From positions 1-25,239 of IMG/VR virus record IMGVR_UViG_3300034093_003957: a DNA stretch of 25,239 nt. The stretch is one strand, 5' to 3'. The DNA comes from a virus. The translations under genes and the position numbers were made by a program. Below the pieces are notes generated by a model. That model saw only the letters and a program-made list of their open reading frames with translations. It had not been told where the DNA came from and made no database searches. Positions within the stretch are counted from its first letter, which is position 1, and every line of letters starts with the position of its first letter. Of this stretch, positions 23,301 through 25,239 are shown piece after piece.

Positions 23301-24554
23301 ATGCAGACCAAAATTAATCCATCGTCTTATTATTGCAGATACCCATCGAAGATGGTGGATACAATATTTAGTAAATTTGACCTTTTAAATTCATCAGAAT
23401 CAAACTCATATTTCGAAAGATTTGAGAAATTATTAGAATTGAAAACATTAAATCCTTACTCTTCAGGTATTGAATACCATAAATTGCTGTATGGCGATAA
23501 TTTTGAAGAAATGTGGAATGAAAAAAATTCCAAAATAGTAACTCCATACAAGGAGGATTATTGGATGAGAATGGGATATACTATGGAGGAATCAACTAAT
23601 ATGGTTAAAAAATACAAAAAGGATAAATCAACAACGCTTGATAATTTTATTATTAAATACGGGAAAGATGAAGGTTATAAGCTCTTTGATAGTTTTAAAG
23701 AAAAATCAAAACAAACCCTGGATAAATTCAAAATTAGATATGGTGATTCCGGTATTGATAGATGGAATAACTATAAATTGACCAAAAATTCATGCTCTTT
23801 TGATTGGGCTCTCAGAAAATGTAACGGTGATATAGAAAAAGCAAAAATACTTTATTCAGATAGAATAGAATCCACTAAAATAGACAAAGATAAAAAAATC
23901 ATTGAACTCGGAGGGGAGGAGCAATATAATGATTACATTAAGGATTTGAATGAAAGGAAAAAAATAAATTTTAATTATTATCTCAAAAAAAATAACGGAG
24001 ATTATTTATTAGCAACAAACGAATATACAGAAATACTAAAAAGTAGGAGAGTCAAATTTGGTTCTGCTTCAAAAATATCCTTGTTATATTTTCTGCCAAT
24101 TGTTGAATATCTAAATCAAAAAAAAATTCGTAATTTTGTTGAAATTGAGGAAAGTAAACATTTTTTTCTTTATGATAAAATAAATTCGAGAAGCTATTGT
24201 TATGATTTTTGTATAATGGATTTTGAAACTAAGGCTATAATAGAATTCAATGGTATAAAATGGCACCCAAGACTGGATAAATATTCAATTGATGAATATA
24301 AAGGAATTTCTGTTTATTTAAAGACTGATAAAAAAATAAGAGAAGCACATGAATATGATATGGGAAAAAAAAGAATAGCGAAGGATAATGGATTTTCATA
24401 TCTGGTTATATGGGATAGCGATCCGGCAGATGTTAACATTAATCTAATCGAGGAATTTTTAAATAAAAATAAGATAAAATATAAATATAATGAAAACGAT
24501 AAAAATAAAATCATTAAGAAAGCTAGACCAAGAAAAACCAACGTGGGATCTTGA
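23301..24554 (+). CDS. Vsr-like (EDxHD) homing endonuclease between the NrdA halves (417 aa)
   Basis: The C-terminal 120 residues follow the pattern of very-short-patch-repair-like nucleases: CYDFCIMDF (D302), AIIEFNGIKWHP (E315, H322), then YDMGKKRIAKDNG and YLVIWDSD (370-374). This family is known from genes lying between split-intein halves. The N-terminal half has repeated Y-G-x-x-x-G/I-x-x-x-(F/W) units (IIKYGKDEGYKLF at 117-129, KIRYGDSGIDRW at 144-155), probably for DNA recognition. Its likely target is intein-free nrdA. The gene has its own promoter-like box, and its last 65 nt overlap the start of the C-intein gene in another frame. It is richer in A than nrdA, as expected of an invader. 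Confidence 0.85.
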   Translation: MQTKINPSSYYCRYPSKMVDTIFSKFDLLNSSESNSYFERFEKLLELKTLNPYSSGIEYHKLLYGDNFEEMWNEKNSKIVTPYKEDYWMRMGYTMEESTNMVKKYKKDKSTTLDNFIIKYGKDEGYKLFDSFKEKSKQTLDKFKIRYGDSGIDRWNNYKLTKNSCSFDWALRKCNGDIEKAKILYSDRIESTKIDKDKKIIELGGEEQYNDYIKDLNERKKINFNYYLKKNNGDYLLATNEYTEILKSRRVKFGSASKISLLYFLPIVEYLNQKKIRNFVEIEESKHFFLYDKINSRSYCYDFCIMDFETKAIIEFNGIKWHPRLDKYSIDEYKGISVYLKTDKKIREAHEYDMGKKRIAKDNGFSYLVIWDSDPADVNINLIEEFLNKNKIKYKYNENDKNKIIKKARPRKTNVGS

Positions 24555-24606
24555 AGTTCCTGATGTTCATGAGTATTTGTTAGAAAATGGTATGGTTTCA
24601 CACAAC
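24490..24606 (+). other. Split intein C-terminal half (39 aa)
   Basis: It runs from its own ATG (MKTIKIKSLRKLDQEKPTWD) to the terminal Asn at 24604-24606, followed by Thr. The block F pattern W-D-L-E-V-P-D-V-H-E-Y-L and the H-N end are those of an active Hint C-terminus. The length matches natural split-intein C-halves (about 35-45 aa). Confidence 0.9.
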
Positions 24607-25239
24607 ACTGCTCAGATTATGGGTAACAACGAAGCATTCGAACCATTCACCTCTAATATATACACAAGAAGAACGCTAAGTGGTGAGTTTATCATAATAA
24701 ATAAACACCTGGTTAAGGATCTTATTTCTCTTGGATTATGGAGCGAGGATATGAAAAACCTAATAGTTTACCATAAAGGATCTGTTCAACATATAGAACA
24801 GATACCTGAAAATGTTAGAGAAATTTATAGAACTGTTTGGGAAATTAAACAAAAAGACCTGATAGATATGTCCGCAGGTAGGGGTAAATTTATATGCCAA
24901 TCACAATCTCTTAATTTATTTATAGAGAATGTGAATTCTGCTAAATTAACTTCTGCACATTTCTATTCATGGAAAGCTGGTCTTAAAACGGGTATGTATT
25001 ATTTAAGAACTAAAGCAGCGGTTGATGCCCTTGCTGGACTTGGTATAGATATGGAAAAAACTAAAAATTCCATGAAAGAATCTGCGATAAAAGCAACACC
25101 GGCTGAAGTTACTAAACCTGTTAATGTTAAAATTAATGGAATGACTAGCGAAGAACTAAGTAAAGCAGCTGACGATGTTCTGGAAGGAGTTAGTTGTTCG
25201 TTGGATTCGCCAGATCAATGCGATATGTGTGGCTCATAA
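24490..25239 (+). CDS. nrdA: C-terminal split-intein half fused to the C-extein of NrdA
   Basis: Residues 1-39 are the intein C-half, ending in the block F/G residues EYLLENGMVSHN with the penultimate His and terminal Asn needed for splicing. Residue 40 (Thr) is the +1 extein nucleophile. Residues 40-249 continue NrdA exactly where the first part stopped (TAQIMGNNEAFEPFTSNIYT). They include the radical-path tyrosines GMYYLRTK (Y170, Y171) and the C-terminal redox pair CDMCGS (C244, C247). The start ATG at 24490 lies inside the endonuclease gene. The stop is the last codon of the window. Confidence 0.93.
   Translation: MKTIKIKSLRKLDQEKPTWDLEVPDVHEYLLENGMVSHNTAQIMGNNEAFEPFTSNIYTRRTLSGEFIIINKHLVKDLISLGLWSEDMKNLIVYHKGSVQHIEQIPENVREIYRTVWEIKQKDLIDMSAGRGKFICQSQSLNLFIENVNSAKLTSAHFYSWKAGLKTGMYYLRTKAAVDALAGLGIDMEKTKNSMKESAIKATPAEVTKPVNVKINGMTSEELSKAADDVLEGVSCSLDSPDQCDMCGS

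Overview
The window looks like part of a large, AT-rich tailed-phage genome of the T4 type, probably infecting a Bacteroidota (Flavobacterium-like) host. The T4-type evidence is a set of recognisable proteins: gp32 single-strand binding protein, gp61-type primase, a UvsY candidate, UvsW helicase, family B DNA polymerase (gp43), gp56-type dUTPase and class I ribonucleotide reductase. The host guess rests on a short Hc1-type histone-like protein typical of Bacteroidota, a DUF4494-like protein, and translation starts that mostly lack Shine-Dalgarno sequences and sit behind A/T-rich leaders. No tRNA, CRISPR array or insertion sequence was seen.

Layout. Positions 1-3215 hold the end of a coiled-coil/membrane protein and two probable virion proteins. 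Positions 3242-9553 are a replication/recombination block: a small tagged protein, a RuvC-like resolvase, gp32 (flanked by terminators), primase, a small acidic protein, UvsY candidate, a free-standing GIY-YIG homing endonuclease, and UvsW, whose N-terminal domain is out of frame with the rest. Positions 9592-16265 are accessory: tagged small proteins, a Pol-beta-type nucleotidyltransferase, a large fusion of an RNA-ligase-like domain to an NMN-adenylyltransferase-like domain, the histone-like gene and a run of small genes. An MBD4/EndoIII-like DNA glycosylase (16335-16724) faces two minus-strand genes (16716-17995). Positions 18065-25239 are DNA metabolism: the N-terminal half of the DNA polymerase, dUTPase, NrdB, and NrdA broken by a split intein with a Vsr-like homing endonuclease gene between the halves.

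Two signals cut across the annotation. The octamer GATATATA occurs six times by eye, always in or at the edge of an intergenic gap before a gene; three copies lie exactly 19 nt before an ATG. This looks like the phage's late promoter. Seven proteins begin with an F-x-x-F/W...(L/I/V/F)-x-E segment very like the capsid-targeting sequence that T4 prohead protease removes from internal head proteins. All seven lie directly behind one of the boxes or in a run of genes that could be read from one. My best candidate for an undescribed system is this set of late-expressed, possibly packaged and injected proteins, including the nucleotidyltransferase next to the ligase-NMNAT fusion.

Three essential genes are interrupted in different ways: nrdA by a split intein, DNA polymerase by a break in the fingers domain, and uvsW by a -1 frame change at an A-run. 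A homing endonuclease sits inside nrdA and another sits directly upstream of uvsW.
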